Below are positions 51,402 through 63,058 of a stretch of 64,000 nt of DNA, in pieces (within the stretch, counting starts at the first letter, position 1; every line of letters starts with the position of its first letter). The DNA lies in assembly GCF_001632805.1 (NCBI RefSeq), contig NZ_CP007220.1, positions 3,720,001-3,784,000 on the forward strand. The letters run 5' to 3'. The notes beneath the pieces are model-generated. The model did not search any database. It saw only the letters and a list, made by a program, of their open reading frames with translations, and was not told where the DNA came from. Made by a program: the position numbers and the translations under genes. The stretch is from Mycobacteroides chelonae CCUG 47445. GTDB lineage: Bacteria > Actinomycetota > Actinomycetes > Mycobacteriales > Mycobacteriaceae.

Positions 51402-51407
51402 TAAGGT
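51402..51407 (+). promoter_or_regulatory. -10 box (TAAGGT) for the lactonase-like gene
   Basis: Six bases before ATG 51414; the two -10 boxes of this divergent pair are nine bases apart, so their -35 regions lie in each other's gene. Confidence 0.5.
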
Positions 51408-51413
51408 GAGCCC

Positions 51414-52424
51414 ATGGCCAAGCCGTCGATTGACCCCGTCCGCTGGCAGCCGCCCGGGGTGCGGGCGCTATCCCTGAACCCGCAGTCCCTACCCCCGCTC
51501 ACGGTGGTGCCGCTCCCGGGTCATGGACCCGAGGATGTCGTGGCCGATGCCGCGGGAAACATCTGGACGGGTGTGGTGGACGGAAAGATGCTCCGCATCT
51601 CGCCCGACGGTGCCGAGGTGACACACGTCGCGACCACCGAGCACCCACCCCTGGGCCTGCATATCGCGCGCGATGGACGCGTGCTTATCTGCAGCCGCGA
51701 CAAGCTGTTGGCCCTCGATCCGGATTCCGGAGATGTCGAGCCACTTGTCACCAAGGTCGACGGCCCCCCACTCATCTTCTGCTCGAATGTGACCGAAGCA
51801 TCCGATGGGACAATCTATTTCAGCGAGTCAACGGCACGTTTCCCCTTCGAGGAGTATCGGGCCGCCGCCATCGAGGGCCGCGGCACCGGCAGGGTGTTCC
51901 GCCGCGACGTCGACGGCACCGTCACCACCATCGCCGACGGGTTGTACTTCACCAACGGCGTCACCCTGACCGCCGACGAGTCCCGCTTGGTGTACGCCGA
52001 AACCATTGGCCGGCGCCTGAGCACGATCGCGCTGTCGGGTTCTGCGCAGGGACAGACCTCCAGGCTCGTCGAGGAATTGCCGTGCCTGCCGGACAACATC
52101 AGCACCGGCTCCGATGGCCGGATCTGGGTCGCGATGGCGGGGCCGCGCAATGCCGCGCTGGAAACGCTCGTGCCGCGCGCACCACTGCTGCGCAAACTCC
52201 TCTGGCAGCTTCCGGAGTCGATTCAGCCTGCCGTCGCGGCCGACGCCTGGGTTGTCGCGTTCAATCCGGACACCGGGGCCGCGGTGGCGAACATCCGTGG
52301 CCGCGACCCACTGCTGCAGACCACGACCGGTGTTGTGGAGTCCGGCGGCCGTCTCTGGGTGGGCTGCATCGGATCGTCGGCGGTCGGTCATATCAACCTG
52401 GCCGATATCGCACCGTCGGGGTAG
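51414..52424 (+). CDS. SMP-30/strictosidine synthase-like beta-propeller protein
   Basis: A 336-residue six-blade propeller: [65 protein letters not shown] and [23 protein letters not shown] are the repeated blades and resemble strictosidine synthase/APMAP proteins. These are lactonases or esterases in most bacteria. No signal peptide is visible. Starts leaderless, divergent from the sigma gene. Substrate unknown. Confidence 0.82.
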   Translation: MAKPSIDPVRWQPPGVRALSLNPQSLPPLTVVPLPGHGPEDVVADAAGNIWTGVVDGKMLRISPDGAEVTHVATTEHPPLGLHIARDGRVLICSRDKLLALDPDSGDVEPLVTKVDGPPLIFCSNVTEASDGTIYFSESTARFPFEEYRAAAIEGRGTGRVFRRDVDGTVTTIADGLYFTNGVTLTADESRLVYAETIGRRLSTIALSGSAQGQTSRLVEELPCLPDNISTGSDGRIWVAMAGPRNAALETLVPRAPLLRKLLWQLPESIQPAVAADAWVVAFNPDTGAAVANIRGRDPLLQTTTGVVESGGRLWVGCIGSSAVGHINLADIAPSG

Positions 52425-52500
52425 TCGACCGAGAAGTCACATCCGACACAGGCGTAACATCCCCCAGTTCAGGGCGGTGGTCACTTACTGTGGCAAGGCG

Positions 52501-53787
52501 ATGACCACCTGGATTCCTGCGCCCGATCGCCGCCCGTCGCTGCGAGCAGCCGCGACGCGCTTCGCTGCGGCCACTGCCGCCGGGCTGATCGTCGCCGCCC
52601 TCCCCCTGAGCACACCGTTGGCTACTGCCGAGCCTGGATTCACGCCGCCGGATACCAGCGGATGTCCCTACAGGGTCGTCACGCCACCGGCAGTCGACAC
52701 CTCCGAGGTCCCCAAGGCCGGTGGTGATCCGCCCGCGCCACTCCCGGTGCCCGCCAAGCCCATCGGCGGCGAGATGCTCGGAAGCTGCGATGTGATCACC
52801 CCTAACGGCACCGGGCCCGTCCCCAATGATGTCTCTGCGGAATCCTGGCTCATCGCCGACCTGAACACGGGAAACGTGGTGGCGGCCAAGGACCCCCACG
52901 CCCGGCACCGGCCCGCCAGTGTCATCAAGGTGCTAGTCGCCATGGAGGCCATCAACAACCTGAACCTCAACCAGGCCGTGGTGGGCACCCAAGACGACGC
53001 GAACAGCGAGGGCACCAGGGTCGGTGTCGACGTCGGCGGCACCTACACCGTCCGGCAGCTGCTCACCGGTCTGCTCATGAACTCGGGCAACGACGCCGCA
53101 CACGCGCTGGCCGTCCAGCTCGGTGGCATGGCCGAGACCGTCGGCAAGATCAACGACATGGCGCAGAAACTCGGCGCACGGGATACGCGGGTTGCCACTC
53201 CCTCCGGTCTCGACGGTCCCGGCATGAGCACCTCGGCCTACGACCTGGGTTTGTTCTACAAGTACGCGTTCGCAGACCCCACCTTCGCCGATCTGGTGTC
53301 GGCTCCGAAGGCGACCTTCCCCGGCCATCCCGCCAAACCCGGTGAGCCCGATGATCATCCGTCCTACGAGATGACGAACGATAACCGGCTGCTCTACAAC
53401 TACCCGGGCGCGCTCGGCGGGAAGACCGGATACACCGACGACGCGCAACAGACCTTTGTCGGCGCCGCCGAGCGCGACGGCCGCCGGTTGGTGGTCACCA
53501 TGTTGCGGGGTACGCGTCTTCCGATCGCGCCGTGGGAGCAGGCCGCCCATCTGCTCGACTATGGGTTCTCGACGCCGCGCGATGCCTCGATCGGCAAGCT
53601 CGTCGATCCCGACCCTTCGCTGCTGACCAAGCCGCATGCCGACAACGCGGCCACGCCACAAGCCGCGGGCCTGACCGCGGATGCGGTCAACAGCGTCCCG
53701 GTCCGGGTGGGTGTGACGATCATCGGCGCGATGATCGTCTTCGGTCTCATCCTGGCGGCGCGATCACTCAACCGCCGCCAGGCCTAA
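52501..53787 (+). CDS. dacB: D-alanyl-D-alanine carboxypeptidase (DacB1-like)
   Basis: Trims the terminal D-Ala of peptidoglycan stem peptides outside the membrane. The 428-residue protein has a Sec signal ([24 protein letters not shown]), the penicillin-binding triad S140-x-x-K143 (PASVIKVL), S-x-N ([10 protein letters not shown]) and K-T-G (GGKTGYTD), and a C-terminal membrane anchor [21 protein letters not shown]. This matches low-molecular-weight PBPs of the Rv3330 type. ATG 52501 is preferred over longer frames because the signal peptide follows it. Confidence 0.93.
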   Translation: MTTWIPAPDRRPSLRAAATRFAAATAAGLIVAALPLSTPLATAEPGFTPPDTSGCPYRVVTPPAVDTSEVPKAGGDPPAPLPVPAKPIGGEMLGSCDVITPNGTGPVPNDVSAESWLIADLNTGNVVAAKDPHARHRPASVIKVLVAMEAINNLNLNQAVVGTQDDANSEGTRVGVDVGGTYTVRQLLTGLLMNSGNDAAHALAVQLGGMAETVGKINDMAQKLGARDTRVATPSGLDGPGMSTSAYDLGLFYKYAFADPTFADLVSAPKATFPGHPAKPGEPDDHPSYEMTNDNRLLYNYPGALGGKTGYTDDAQQTFVGAAERDGRRLVVTMLRGTRLPIAPWEQAAHLLDYGFSTPRDASIGKLVDPDPSLLTKPHADNAATPQAAGLTADAVNSVPVRVGVTIIGAMIVFGLILAARSLNRRQA

Positions 53788-53790
53788 GCC

Positions 53791-54819
53791 CTAATCGCCG
53801 CCGCGGCCTAGCCACGAAATACCCAGGGCACCGAGTGCTCCAGCGCCGAAGGCGGCCACGACACCCAGCTTCGAGGGCCGCTCGACGGTCTCGATCCGCG
53901 TGGTGATGACCACCGGCTCGGGCGGCGGCACATACATAAAGGGCCGGTTCTCATCGGAGGTGGCCGCCCACGCGGTGGCATACAACAGCAGACGGGCAGT
54001 GATGTACGCGAACACCATGATGCCCAGCACCGGGCCGAACGTGGAGCCCGCAGGACCATGCATGATCACGCTCAGATAGATCGACGCGACCTGTTTGAAC
54101 AGCTCGAAGCCGATCGCCGCGATGAGACCGGCGCGCACCGCACTGGAGAACGGCAGCCGCTCCCTCGGTAGCCGCGAGATCATCCACGTGAACAACGCCC
54201 ACGACAACACGGTCGCTATGGCGATGGTGACGACCTTGAGCAGCACTGCGGGTATGGAGATGTCATGCAGCCCGAACCAGCCAAGTATCCGCAGGATCGT
54301 TTTCTCATTACCGATAACGGTGACCGCGATGGTGAGAGCCAGCGCCACGAACGTCGAGCCCAATGCCACCAAATCTGAGAGCTTGCCCCGCACGAACCCG
54401 TCGGAGTCGTTGGGCTGCTCCCACATGGCGCTCAGCGCCGCCCGCACGTTGGCCATCCACCCCAGCCCGGCCCAGGCCGCGGTCGCAAGACCCGCGATGC
54501 CCAGGCTGGTACGCGAGGCAATCGCGGTATCCATCAGATTGATTAGCTGATTGCCCACCTCGCCGGAGATGGCCCCGCTGATCCGGCCCCGTAACTCCGC
54601 AATCGTGTCCGGTCGCCTGGACAAGACGAAGCCCATGACCGCGAATCCGACCATCATCAGCGGAAACAGCGCAAATACCGTGAAATACGTGATTCCAGCG
54701 GCGTAGAAGTTGCCGTTGACCTTTTGATAGCGCTCCTGCATGCGCATGACGTGGTCGAACCAGGGAAACCTTGCGCGATAGCGGTCGAGAATCCCGGGCT
54801 TATCGTCTTCGGCCACCAC
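53791..54819 (-). CDS. YihY/BrkB family inner-membrane protein
   Basis: A 342-residue protein with about six membrane helices and the family motifs YFTVFALFPLMMVGFAVMGF and GLGWMANVRAALSAMWEQP. Matches Rv3335c, next to trpS. Members were once called ribonuclease BN, incorrectly; the actual role is unknown. Tandem GTG codons at 54819 and 54816 may both serve as start. Tail-to-tail with dacB, three bases between. Confidence 0.88.
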   Translation of the reverse strand: MVAEDDKPGILDRYRARFPWFDHVMRMQERYQKVNGNFYAAGITYFTVFALFPLMMVGFAVMGFVLSRRPDTIAELRGRISGAISGEVGNQLINLMDTAIASRTSLGIAGLATAAWAGLGWMANVRAALSAMWEQPNDSDGFVRGKLSDLVALGSTFVALALTIAVTVIGNEKTILRILGWFGLHDISIPAVLLKVVTIAIATVLSWALFTWMISRLPRERLPFSSAVRAGLIAAIGFELFKQVASIYLSVIMHGPAGSTFGPVLGIMVFAYITARLLLYATAWAATSDENRPFMYVPPPEPVVITTRIETVERPSKLGVVAAFGAGALGALGISWLGRGGD

Positions 54820-54838
54820 TCACCGCCTCTACTGTTCG

Positions 54839-55933
<1,095 letters not shown>

Positions 55934-56761
55934 CTAGTGCAGCCGGTACTCGACCGTCACCGGCGCATGGTCGGACCAGCGCAGTGCGTAGGCATCGGCG
56001 CGCTCGACCCGCGCCGAGTGGGCACGCTGACCGAGATCAGCGGTGGCCAGGTGATAGTCGATGCGCCAGCCGGCGTCATTGTCGAAGGCCTTACCCCGCC
56101 ACGACCACCAGCTGTACGGTCCGTCGGCATCGGGGTGCAGCAACCGGAAGGTATCGACCCATCCGGCCTCGAGCAGCGAGCCGACCCAGGCCCGCTCCTC
56201 CGGCAGGAACCCGGCCTTCTTCTGATTCGCCTTCCACGCCTTGATGTCTCGCTCGGTATGCCCGATGTTCCAATCACCGCAGATCACCGTGTCACGCCCA
56301 TTGGCCACCAGTTTGGCCATCCTGGCGCCTACCGCCGCCATGAAACGTTCCTTCTCGTCCTGGCGCGCCGTGCCCGCTTCCCCGGTGGGCAGGTAGATGC
56401 TCGCCACCGTGAGATCGCCGATCTGGGCCTCCAGATAGCGGCCGGCTTCATCGAACTCGCCGCCATCGGCGTCGAGTGTGACCTTGGTCGAGGCGGCCGG
56501 GATGCGACTGAGAATCCCCACGCCGTTGCGGCCCTTCACGCTCGACGAGGCGTTCACCACGTGCCACCCCGCGGCCAGCGCCGGCGCCAGCGCCTCCTGA
56601 AGTTGCTCGTTCTCGGCACGCACCTCTTGCAGACACACGATGTCGGCGGTCGTCTGCTCCAACCAGGGCAACAGCCCCCGGTTCTCCGTGGACCGCTCTT
56701 TGACCGCGGCGCGAATGCCGTTGACGTTGATGGTGGTGACGGTGATCTTCTCGGTGCTCAT
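55934..56761 (-). CDS. xthA: exodeoxyribonuclease III / AP endonuclease
   Basis: Mg-dependent nuclease of base excision repair (275 residues). Motifs: TINVNGIRAAVKER, ADIVCLQEVRAENEQL with the metal glutamate, CGDWNIGHTERDIKAWK, and WRIDYHLATADL plus SDHAPVTVEY with the catalytic Asp-His. The ATG at 56761 (MSTEKITV) gives the family length; the frame continues to 56806 without a ribosome site. In M. tuberculosis xthA lies elsewhere. Confidence 0.93.
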   Translation of the reverse strand: MSTEKITVTTINVNGIRAAVKERSTENRGLLPWLEQTTADIVCLQEVRAENEQLQEALAPALAAGWHVVNASSSVKGRNGVGILSRIPAASTKVTLDADGGEFDEAGRYLEAQIGDLTVASIYLPTGEAGTARQDEKERFMAAVGARMAKLVANGRDTVICGDWNIGHTERDIKAWKANQKKAGFLPEERAWVGSLLEAGWVDTFRLLHPDADGPYSWWSWRGKAFDNDAGWRIDYHLATADLGQRAHSARVERADAYALRWSDHAPVTVEYRLH

Positions 56762-56818
56762 CGGTCGCCGACGATAGTCGAGAGGTCTGACAGTGATGGG
56801 CACCACGGGGCACGGTAA

Positions 56819-56845
56819 GTTGACGCAACAGACAGTAATGTCAAC
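56819..56845. promoter_or_regulatory. inverted repeat before the alpha/beta hydrolase gene
   Basis: GTTGAC (56819-56824) and GTCAAC (56840-56845) are perfect inverted copies around 15 bases. One arm forms a TTGACG -35-like element. Possible operator for the hydrolase or the divergent xth gene. Confidence 0.4.
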
Positions 56846-56873
56846 ACAGATGTTGGCGCACTAGGAGGACCGC

Positions 56874-57752
56874 ATGCTGGAAGCCATATTGTCGAAGCCG
56901 TCGAGCAGGCGGGCACCGATCGAGATGGGCGAGGGCGAACCGGTTCTGCTGCTGCATCCCTTCATGCTGTCGCAGTCGGTGTGGGAGACCGTCGCCGAGC
57001 AGCTCGCCGATGCCGGATATGAGGTGTTCGCACCCACCTACCCCGGACACAACGGCGGTGGGCCGATGCCCAAGCTGCCGCCGTTCTCGCAGCGGTCGGT
57101 CGACGTATACCTGGACCAGCTCGAACAGATCATGGACCAAAAGGGCTGGGAAACAGCGCATCTGGTGGGCAACTCGCTGGGCGGCTGGATCGCCCTGGGG
57201 CTGGCGCAGCGTGGCCGCGCCCGCAGCGTCACCGCCATCGCCCCCGCGGGTGGCTGGACCAAATACTCGCTGTTGAAGGCCGAGATCGTGGTGAAGTTCG
57301 CCGCCATGCTCCCCTGGCTGGCGTTCTCGCGGCTCGTGGGCCGTCGCGCAGCGGGCCTGCCGTTCGTCAAGTTCGCCACCGCCCGCACCCTGTGCGGCGA
57401 GACCGAGGCACTGAGCCTGCCGGACTTCCACAGCATCTTTGAGGACATCACGCACTGCCCGGCATACTTCGCGTCGTTGACGTCGATCTTGCCTGCGCCG
57501 GGTCTGCAGCACCTGAACACCATCTCGGTACCGGCACAGCTGGTGTTGTGCGAGAAGGACGAGATCGTGCCCCCGGGCCGGTTCGGCAAGCTCATCGGCC
57601 AGGGCCTGCCCACCGATGCACGACGGATCACCCTGGCGGGCATGGGTCACGTGCCCATGCTCGAGGCTCCCGGTCAGGTCACCGAGGTCATCACCGACCT
57701 GATCGATCCATTGGTCGCCGCCAAGCGCAGCGCGGCCTCCGACGCCGGCTAG
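56874..57752 (+). CDS. alpha/beta hydrolase
   Basis: A 292-residue serine hydrolase: VLLLHPFMLSQSVWETVAEQL (oxyanion region), nucleophile elbow GNSLGGWIALGLA, acid in LVLCEKDEIVPPGRFG and histidine in GMGHVPMLEAP. ATG 56874 follows AGGAGG by six bases. It ends tail-to-tail with icd2, with a palindromic repeat between. Resembles Rv3337/3338-type genes near trpS and icd1 by position only. Ester substrate unknown. Confidence 0.88.
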   Translation: MLEAILSKPSSRRAPIEMGEGEPVLLLHPFMLSQSVWETVAEQLADAGYEVFAPTYPGHNGGGPMPKLPPFSQRSVDVYLDQLEQIMDQKGWETAHLVGNSLGGWIALGLAQRGRARSVTAIAPAGGWTKYSLLKAEIVVKFAAMLPWLAFSRLVGRRAAGLPFVKFATARTLCGETEALSLPDFHSIFEDITHCPAYFASLTSILPAPGLQHLNTISVPAQLVLCEKDEIVPPGRFGKLIGQGLPTDARRITLAGMGHVPMLEAPGQVTEVITDLIDPLVAAKRSAASDAG

Positions 57753-57758
57753 AGATCA

Positions 57759-57820
57759 CGTCGAGTGTGAACCTGTGGCGGAGTTTCGACTGATTCGCCG
57801 CCCAGGTTTCACACTCGACG
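57759..57820. repeat. 62-bp palindromic intergenic repeat, copy B
   Basis: Arms at 57759-57780 and 57799-57820 around an 18-base centre; core AGGTTTCACACTCGACG. Same size and layout as copy A. Between convergent genes, so here it could end transcription from both sides, although it lacks T-tracts. Confidence 0.8.
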
Positions 57821-57827
57821 CGGAGAG

Positions 57828-60065
57828 CTATACCTCGACGGATGCCAGTACGGCGTTGAAGGTCTGGCTCGGCCGCATCACCGCGGCGGTCTTGTCGGGG
57901 TCCGGCGCGTAGTAGCCGCCGATATCGGCCGGGCTGCCCTGCACGGCGGCAAGCTCGGCGACGATCTCGTCCTCGTTCTCGACCAGCTGCTTGGCCAGCG
58001 GCGCGAACAGCTCGGCCAGCTCGACGTCCTCGGTCTGAGCGGCAAGCTCGGCCGCCCAGTACAGGGCCAGGTAGAACTGGCTGCCACGGTTGTCGAGCTC
58101 CCCGGCCTTGCGCGACGGGCTCTTGTCGTTCTCCAGCAGCTTCCCGGTCGCCGCGTCCAGCGTCGTGGCCAGAATCTTGGCCCGCGGGTTCCCGGTCTTG
58201 ATGCCCAGGTCCTCCAGGCTGACGGCCAGCGCGAGGAACTCACCGAGCGAATCCCAGCGCAGGTGATTCTCCTCGACCAGCTGACTCACGTGCTTGGGGG
58301 CCGAACCGCCGGCACCGGTCTCGTACAGTCCACCGCCTGCCATCAACGGCACGATGGAGAGCATCTTGGCGCTGGTGCCCAGCTCCAGGATCGGGAACAG
58401 GTCCGTCAGGTAATCGCGCAGGATGTTGCCGGTGGCGGCGATGGTGTCCTTGCCGCGGATCAGCCGTTCCAGGGTGTAGCGCATGGCCCACACCTGCGGC
58501 ACAACCTGGATCTTGAGGCCCTCGGTGTCGTGGTCCTGCAGGTATTCCTTGACCTTCTTACGCAGTTCCACCTCGTGCGGACGCTCGGTGTCCAGCCAGA
58601 ACACCACGTTCATCCCGGACTCGCGCCCCCGGGTGACGGCGAGCTTGACCCAGTCCTGGATAGCGGCGTCGGTGACAACCGGCATGCGCCAGATGTCGCC
58701 CTCGTCCACGTTCTGGCTCAGCAGCACCTCGCCGGTGTCGATGTCGACGATGTCGGCGACGCCGGCCTCGGCGATCTCGAAGGTCTTGTCGTGGCTGCCG
58801 TACTCCTCGGCCTTCTGTGCCATGAGACCCACGTTGGGAACGGTGCCCATGGTGGTCGGATCGAACTGGCCGTGGGTCTTCACGAAGTTGATCATCTCCT
58901 GGTAAATCCGGGAGAAGGTCGACTCCGGGTTGACGGCCTTGGTGTCCTTGAGCTTGCCGTCCGCGCCGTACATCTTGCCGCCGGCCCGGATCATCGCGGG
59001 CATCGAGGCGTCGACGATCACGTCGCTGGGCGAATGGAAGTTCGAGATGCCCTTGGCCGAGTCCACCATGGCCAGCTCGGGGCGGTGCTCGTGGCAGGCG
59101 TGCAGGTCACGAATGATTTCTTCGTGCTGCGATGCCGGCAGGGCCTCGATCTTGCTGTACAGGTCGGACAGTCCGTTGTTGACGTTGACGCCCAGCTCGT
59201 CGAACAGCTGCTGGTGCTTCTCGAAGGCGTCCTTGTAGAAGATCTTGACCGCATGGCCGAAGACGATCGGGTGACTGACCCGCATCATGGTGGCCTTGAC
59301 ATGCAGTGACAGCATCACGCCGGTCTTGTAGGCGTCCTCGATCTGCTCCTCGTAAAAATCGCAGAGCGCCTGCTTACTCATGAACATGCTGTCGATGATG
59401 TCGCCCTTGCGCAGCTTGACCTCGGGCTTGAGCACGACGGTTTCGCCGCTCTTAGTGGTCAGGACCATCTTGACCTTGCGGTCGCTATCCAGGGTGAGCG
59501 ACTTCTCGCCGTGATAGAAATCGCCCTCCTTCATGGTGGCGACGTGGGTGCGCGAGGCCTGCGACCACTCCCCCATGCTGTGCGGGTGCTTGCGGGCGTA
59601 CTCCTTGACCGCCTTGGGGGCACGCCGGTCCGAGTTGCCTTCACGCAGAATGGGGTTCACGGCACTACCAAGACACTTGGTGTACCGCGCCACAATGGCC
59701 TTCTCTTCGTCGTTCTTCGGATCCCCGGGATAATCAGGCAGTTTGTAGCCCTTGCCCTGCAGTTCCTTGATGGCGGCCAGTAGCTGCGGCACCGATGCGC
59801 TGATGTTCGGCAACTTGATGATGTTCGTCTCGGGCAGCTGCGTCAGGCGGCCCAGCTCGGCCAGGTTGTCCGGGACGCGCTGATCCTCGGGGAGATACTC
59901 GGCGAACTCGGAGAGGATGCGTGCGGCAACGGAGATATCGCTGGTTTGGACGTCGATACCGGCGGGGCCCGCGAAGGCCCGGATGATCGGCAAGAAGGAG
60001 TACGTCGCAAGCAGCGGCGCCTCGTCTGTCAGCGTGTAGATGATGGTCGGCTGCTGCGCACTCAT
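57828..60065 (-). CDS. icd: monomeric NADP-isocitrate dehydrogenase Icd2
   Basis: Oxidative decarboxylation of isocitrate to 2-oxoglutarate with NADP. At 745 residues it is the large monomeric type. Landmarks: [25 protein letters not shown] (in part), [38 protein letters not shown] and [28 protein letters not shown] (in part). ATG 60065 with a GGGAG site is preferred over upstream codons to 60131. In M. tuberculosis icd1 lies at this place; here the monomeric form does. Confidence 0.96.
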   Translation of the reverse strand: MSAQQPTIIYTLTDEAPLLATYSFLPIIRAFAGPAGIDVQTSDISVAARILSEFAEYLPEDQRVPDNLAELGRLTQLPETNIIKLPNISASVPQLLAAIKELQGKGYKLPDYPGDPKNDEEKAIVARYTKCLGSAVNPILREGNSDRRAPKAVKEYARKHPHSMGEWSQASRTHVATMKEGDFYHGEKSLTLDSDRKVKMVLTTKSGETVVLKPEVKLRKGDIIDSMFMSKQALCDFYEEQIEDAYKTGVMLSLHVKATMMRVSHPIVFGHAVKIFYKDAFEKHQQLFDELGVNVNNGLSDLYSKIEALPASQHEEIIRDLHACHEHRPELAMVDSAKGISNFHSPSDVIVDASMPAMIRAGGKMYGADGKLKDTKAVNPESTFSRIYQEMINFVKTHGQFDPTTMGTVPNVGLMAQKAEEYGSHDKTFEIAEAGVADIVDIDTGEVLLSQNVDEGDIWRMPVVTDAAIQDWVKLAVTRGRESGMNVVFWLDTERPHEVELRKKVKEYLQDHDTEGLKIQVVPQVWAMRYTLERLIRGKDTIAATGNILRDYLTDLFPILELGTSAKMLSIVPLMAGGGLYETGAGGSAPKHVSQLVEENHLRWDSLGEFLALAVSLEDLGIKTGNPRAKILATTLDAATGKLLENDKSPSRKAGELDNRGSQFYLALYWAAELAAQTEDVELAELFAPLAKQLVENEDEIVAELAAVQGSPADIGGYYAPDPDKTAAVMRPSQTFNAVLASVEV

Positions 60066-60268
60066 GGTCACTCCCGGCATCGTTGATCGGACTTGTTGGT
60101 CGGTCAAAATCTCAGGCATCCCGTGGGTCACACGGATGACCTATTCAGTATCACGTCGCTTCCGAGCCTAGGCGGGCGGACGGGCTGTGATCGCGCTCCC
60201 ATCGCGGCCCGCAGACACCGTCGAGCCGCGCCTTGCATACCTGGTGGCAACCATTCGGTGCATTGCGA

Positions 60269-60274
60269 TACGCT
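60269..60274 (+). promoter_or_regulatory. -10 box (TACGCT) for the SAM-IV riboswitch transcript
   Basis: Predicts a transcript start near 60281-60282, exactly where the aptamer begins. Confidence 0.55.
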
Positions 60275-60281
60275 TTTAAGC

Positions 60282-60418
60282 GGTCATGAGTACCAGCGTC
60301 AAGCCCCGGCTCGCTGGTCGGCAACCCTCCAACCGCGGTGGGGTGCCCCGGGTGATGACCAGGTTGAGTAGCCGACTGGGTTGTGAAAGGACAGTCGGCC
60401 ACACGGCAAGCGCGGGTC
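60282..60418 (+). ncRNA. SAM-IV riboswitch
   Basis: Binds S-adenosylmethionine and lowers metY-metX expression. The sequence follows the mycobacterial SAM-IV aptamer almost base for base: GGTCATGAGTACCAGCGTCA start, the CGGCAACCCTCCAACCGCGG core, GGGTGATGACC closing the first helix, GTTGAGTAGCCG with its partner helix, and the terminal GGCAAGCGCGGGTC that forms the pseudoknot. The variable hairpin (60371-60400) is longer than in the well-studied example. It ends about 140 bases before the metY start. No clear terminator follows, so the expression platform is uncertain. Confidence 0.93.
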
Positions 60419-60558
60419 CGATGACGGGCCCCGAGAAGACAGGTTGGCCCGATGAAGCGTTCGTCACCCGGGGGTGAATCCCTGCATTCCTGTTGTCGGT
60501 GTTGTCGCTGTCGCATGCCCTAACCGCCAGCCCCGCACCGTCCACCCAGGAGGTTCCC

Positions 60559-61887
60559 ATGACCGATATCGATCCCACCGCCCGATGGGCGTTTGAGACC
60601 AAGCAGATCCACGCGGGCCAGACCGCCGACCCGGCGACCAACGCCCGGGCCCTGCCGATCTACCAGACCACGTCCTATGTCTTCAACGACACCGCGCACG
60701 CGGCCGCGCTGTTCGGGCTGTCCGAAGAGGGCAACATTTACACCCGTATCGGTAACCCGACTCAGAATGTCGTCGAGGAGCGCATCGCTGCCCTCGAAGG
60801 CGGCGTGGCGGCGCTGCTGCTGGCCTCCGGGCAGGCGGCAGCGACATTGGCCATCATCAACATCGCGCAGGCCGGTGACAACATCGTGTCGAGCCCGCGT
60901 CTGTATGGCGGCACGTACAACCTGTTGCACTACACGTTGCCGCGCCTGGGGATCTCGACCACCTTCGTTGAGGATCCCGACGACCTCGACTCCTGGCGCC
61001 GCGCCATCACACCACAGACCAAGGCACTCTTCGCCGAATCGATCTCCAACCCCAAGAACGACATTCTCGACATTCCGGGCATCTCGAAGATCGCGCACGA
61101 AGCGGGCGTCCCCCTCATCGTCGACAACACCGTCGCCACTCCCTATCTGATCCAGCCGCTGGCCCACGGCGCCGACATCGTGGTGCACTCAGCCACCAAA
61201 TACCTTGGCGGACACGGCAATGCGATCGGTGGCGTGATCATCGACGGCGGCACCTTCGATTGGACCCAGGGCCGCCACCCCGGATTCACCACGCCGGACC
61301 CGAGCTACCACGGCGTGGTGTTCGCCGATCTGGGCGCACCGGCCTACGCACTCAAGGCGCGTGTTCAGCTGTTGCGCGACCTCGGGCCCGCCATCTCCCC
61401 GTTCAACGCCTTCCTCATCGCGCAGGGACTGGAGACGTTGAGCCTGCGGGTGCAACGCCACGTCGAAAATGCGCAGCGGGTGGCCGAGTACCTCGCCGCC
61501 CAGCCGGAGGTCACCGGGGTCAACTACGCCGGGCTACCCACCTCCCCCTGGCACGAACGCGCGAAGTCATTGGCCCCCAAGGGTGCCGGTGCAGTACTCG
61601 CATTCGAACTGGACGGAGGAGTCGAGGCGGCAACCACCTTCATCGATTCCCTGACACTGCACAGCCAGGTGGCCAACATCGGCGATGTGCGATCGCTGGT
61701 CATTCACCCCGCCACGACGACACACGCACAGCTGGCGCCCGCCGAACAGGTGGCCTCCGGCGTCACACCCGGCCTGGTGCGGTTGGCGGTCGGCATTGAA
61801 GGCATCGACGACATCCTGTCCGATCTGGACACCGGATTCGCCGCCGTACGGCGGCTCAAACAACCTGCGGCGGTGGCATCATCGTGA
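60559..61887 (+). CDS. metY: O-acetylhomoserine sulfhydrylase
   Basis: PLP enzyme joining sulfide to O-acetyl-homoserine to give homocysteine (442 residues; Rv3340, named metC there). Motifs: [31 protein letters not shown] (in part), and the PLP lysine in [21 protein letters not shown] 60559 has AGGAGG five bases upstream. Downstream of the SAM-IV riboswitch; its stop overlaps metX, so both are controlled by SAM. Confidence 0.95.
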   Translation: MTDIDPTARWAFETKQIHAGQTADPATNARALPIYQTTSYVFNDTAHAAALFGLSEEGNIYTRIGNPTQNVVEERIAALEGGVAALLLASGQAAATLAIINIAQAGDNIVSSPRLYGGTYNLLHYTLPRLGISTTFVEDPDDLDSWRRAITPQTKALFAESISNPKNDILDIPGISKIAHEAGVPLIVDNTVATPYLIQPLAHGADIVVHSATKYLGGHGNAIGGVIIDGGTFDWTQGRHPGFTTPDPSYHGVVFADLGAPAYALKARVQLLRDLGPAISPFNAFLIAQGLETLSLRVQRHVENAQRVAEYLAAQPEVTGVNYAGLPTSPWHERAKSLAPKGAGAVLAFELDGGVEAATTFIDSLTLHSQVANIGDVRSLVIHPATTTHAQLAPAEQVASGVTPGLVRLAVGIEGIDDILSDLDTGFAAVRRLKQPAAVASS

Positions 61888-63038
61888 CCATCGAACAGCA
61901 GCTTCCGGCTCCGAACGTCGCCCTCCCCCAGGGTGACGAGATCACCTATGTCTCAATAGGTTCGATCACGCTGGAAAGCGGTGCTGTCATCGACGACGCG
62001 ACCATCGCGGTACAGAGCTGGGGAGAGCTCTCGCCCCATCGCGACAATGTGGTCTTTGTCTGCCACGCACTGACCGCCGACTCCCACGTGGTCGGCTCCG
62101 CGGGGCCCGACCACATCACCGGCGGCTGGTGGGAAGGAATCATCGGTCCGGGCGCGGCGATCGACACCGACCAATGGTGCGCCATCGCCACCAACGTGCT
62201 GGGTGGCTGCCGGGGTAGCACCGGCCCGACTTCCCCTGCCGCCGATGGAAAGCCCTGGGGCTCACGATTCCCCGAGGTGTCGATACGTGACCAGGTGAAC
62301 GCCGACATCGCCGCACTCGCACAACTCGGCATCACCGAGGTCGCTGCCGTCGTCGGCGGTTCGATGGGCGGTGCACGCGCACTGGAATGGGCCGTCATGC
62401 AGCCGGATTCGGTGCGTGCAGCGCTGGTGCTGGCGGTTGGTGCACGCGCAACCGGCGATCAGATCGGCACCCAGAGCACGCAGATCGCCGCCATTCGGTC
62501 CGATCCCGACTGGCAGGGCGGCGACTACCACGACAGTGGACGCAGCCCGGAGAAGGGACTGAACCTCGCCCGGCGCATCGCGCACCTGACCTACCGCGGA
62601 GAGGTCGAACTGGACACCCGGTTCGGTAACGATCCCCAGGTCGGCCCGGACGGTCCCGAGGATCCGTGGGCCGACGGCCGATACGCGGTGCAGAGCTACC
62701 TGGAGCATCAGGGCAACAAGTTCGTCCGGCGCTTCGACGCCGGAAGCTACGTCATCCTGACCGAGGCGCTCAACCGGCACGACGTCGGCCGGAACCGTGG
62801 CGGTGTCGAGAAGGCGCTGCGCGGCTGCCCTGTCCCCGTCGTCGTCGGCGGTATCACGTCCGATCGGCTGTACCCGCTGCGCCTGCAGGAGGAATTAGCC
62901 GACCTGCTTCCCGGTTGTACCGGCTTGCGGGTGGTCGAATCGCTGCATGGCCACGACGCGTTCCTCATCGAGTTCGACGCGGTGAGCGAGCTGGTTCGGG
63001 AGACACTCGCCCTGGCCAAGTCAGCACAGGCTTCGTAA
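61884..63038 (+). CDS. metX: homoserine O-acetyltransferase
   Basis: Acetylates homoserine for MetY. The 384-residue alpha/beta-hydrolase-fold enzyme has [14 protein letters not shown], the nucleophile elbow [34 protein letters not shown] with the catalytic aspartate, and [13 protein letters not shown] with the histidine. GTG 61884 overlaps the metY stop. Matches Rv3341. Confidence 0.96.
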   Translation: MTIEQQLPAPNVALPQGDEITYVSIGSITLESGAVIDDATIAVQSWGELSPHRDNVVFVCHALTADSHVVGSAGPDHITGGWWEGIIGPGAAIDTDQWCAIATNVLGGCRGSTGPTSPAADGKPWGSRFPEVSIRDQVNADIAALAQLGITEVAAVVGGSMGGARALEWAVMQPDSVRAALVLAVGARATGDQIGTQSTQIAAIRSDPDWQGGDYHDSGRSPEKGLNLARRIAHLTYRGEVELDTRFGNDPQVGPDGPEDPWADGRYAVQSYLEHQGNKFVRRFDAGSYVILTEALNRHDVGRNRGGVEKALRGCPVPVVVGGITSDRLYPLRLQEELADLLPGCTGLRVVESLHGHDAFLIEFDAVSELVRETLALAKSAQAS

Positions 63039-63058
63039 ACGGAATCCGAGGAGCGCGA

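Noticed and set aside
53791..54819. Ribonuclease BN
   Set aside because: An old misassignment of the YihY family; the protein is an integral membrane protein without nuclease motifs.
60468..60479. CACCCGGGGGTG hairpin as terminator of the SAM-IV riboswitch
   Set aside because: Very short stem and no T-tract follows.
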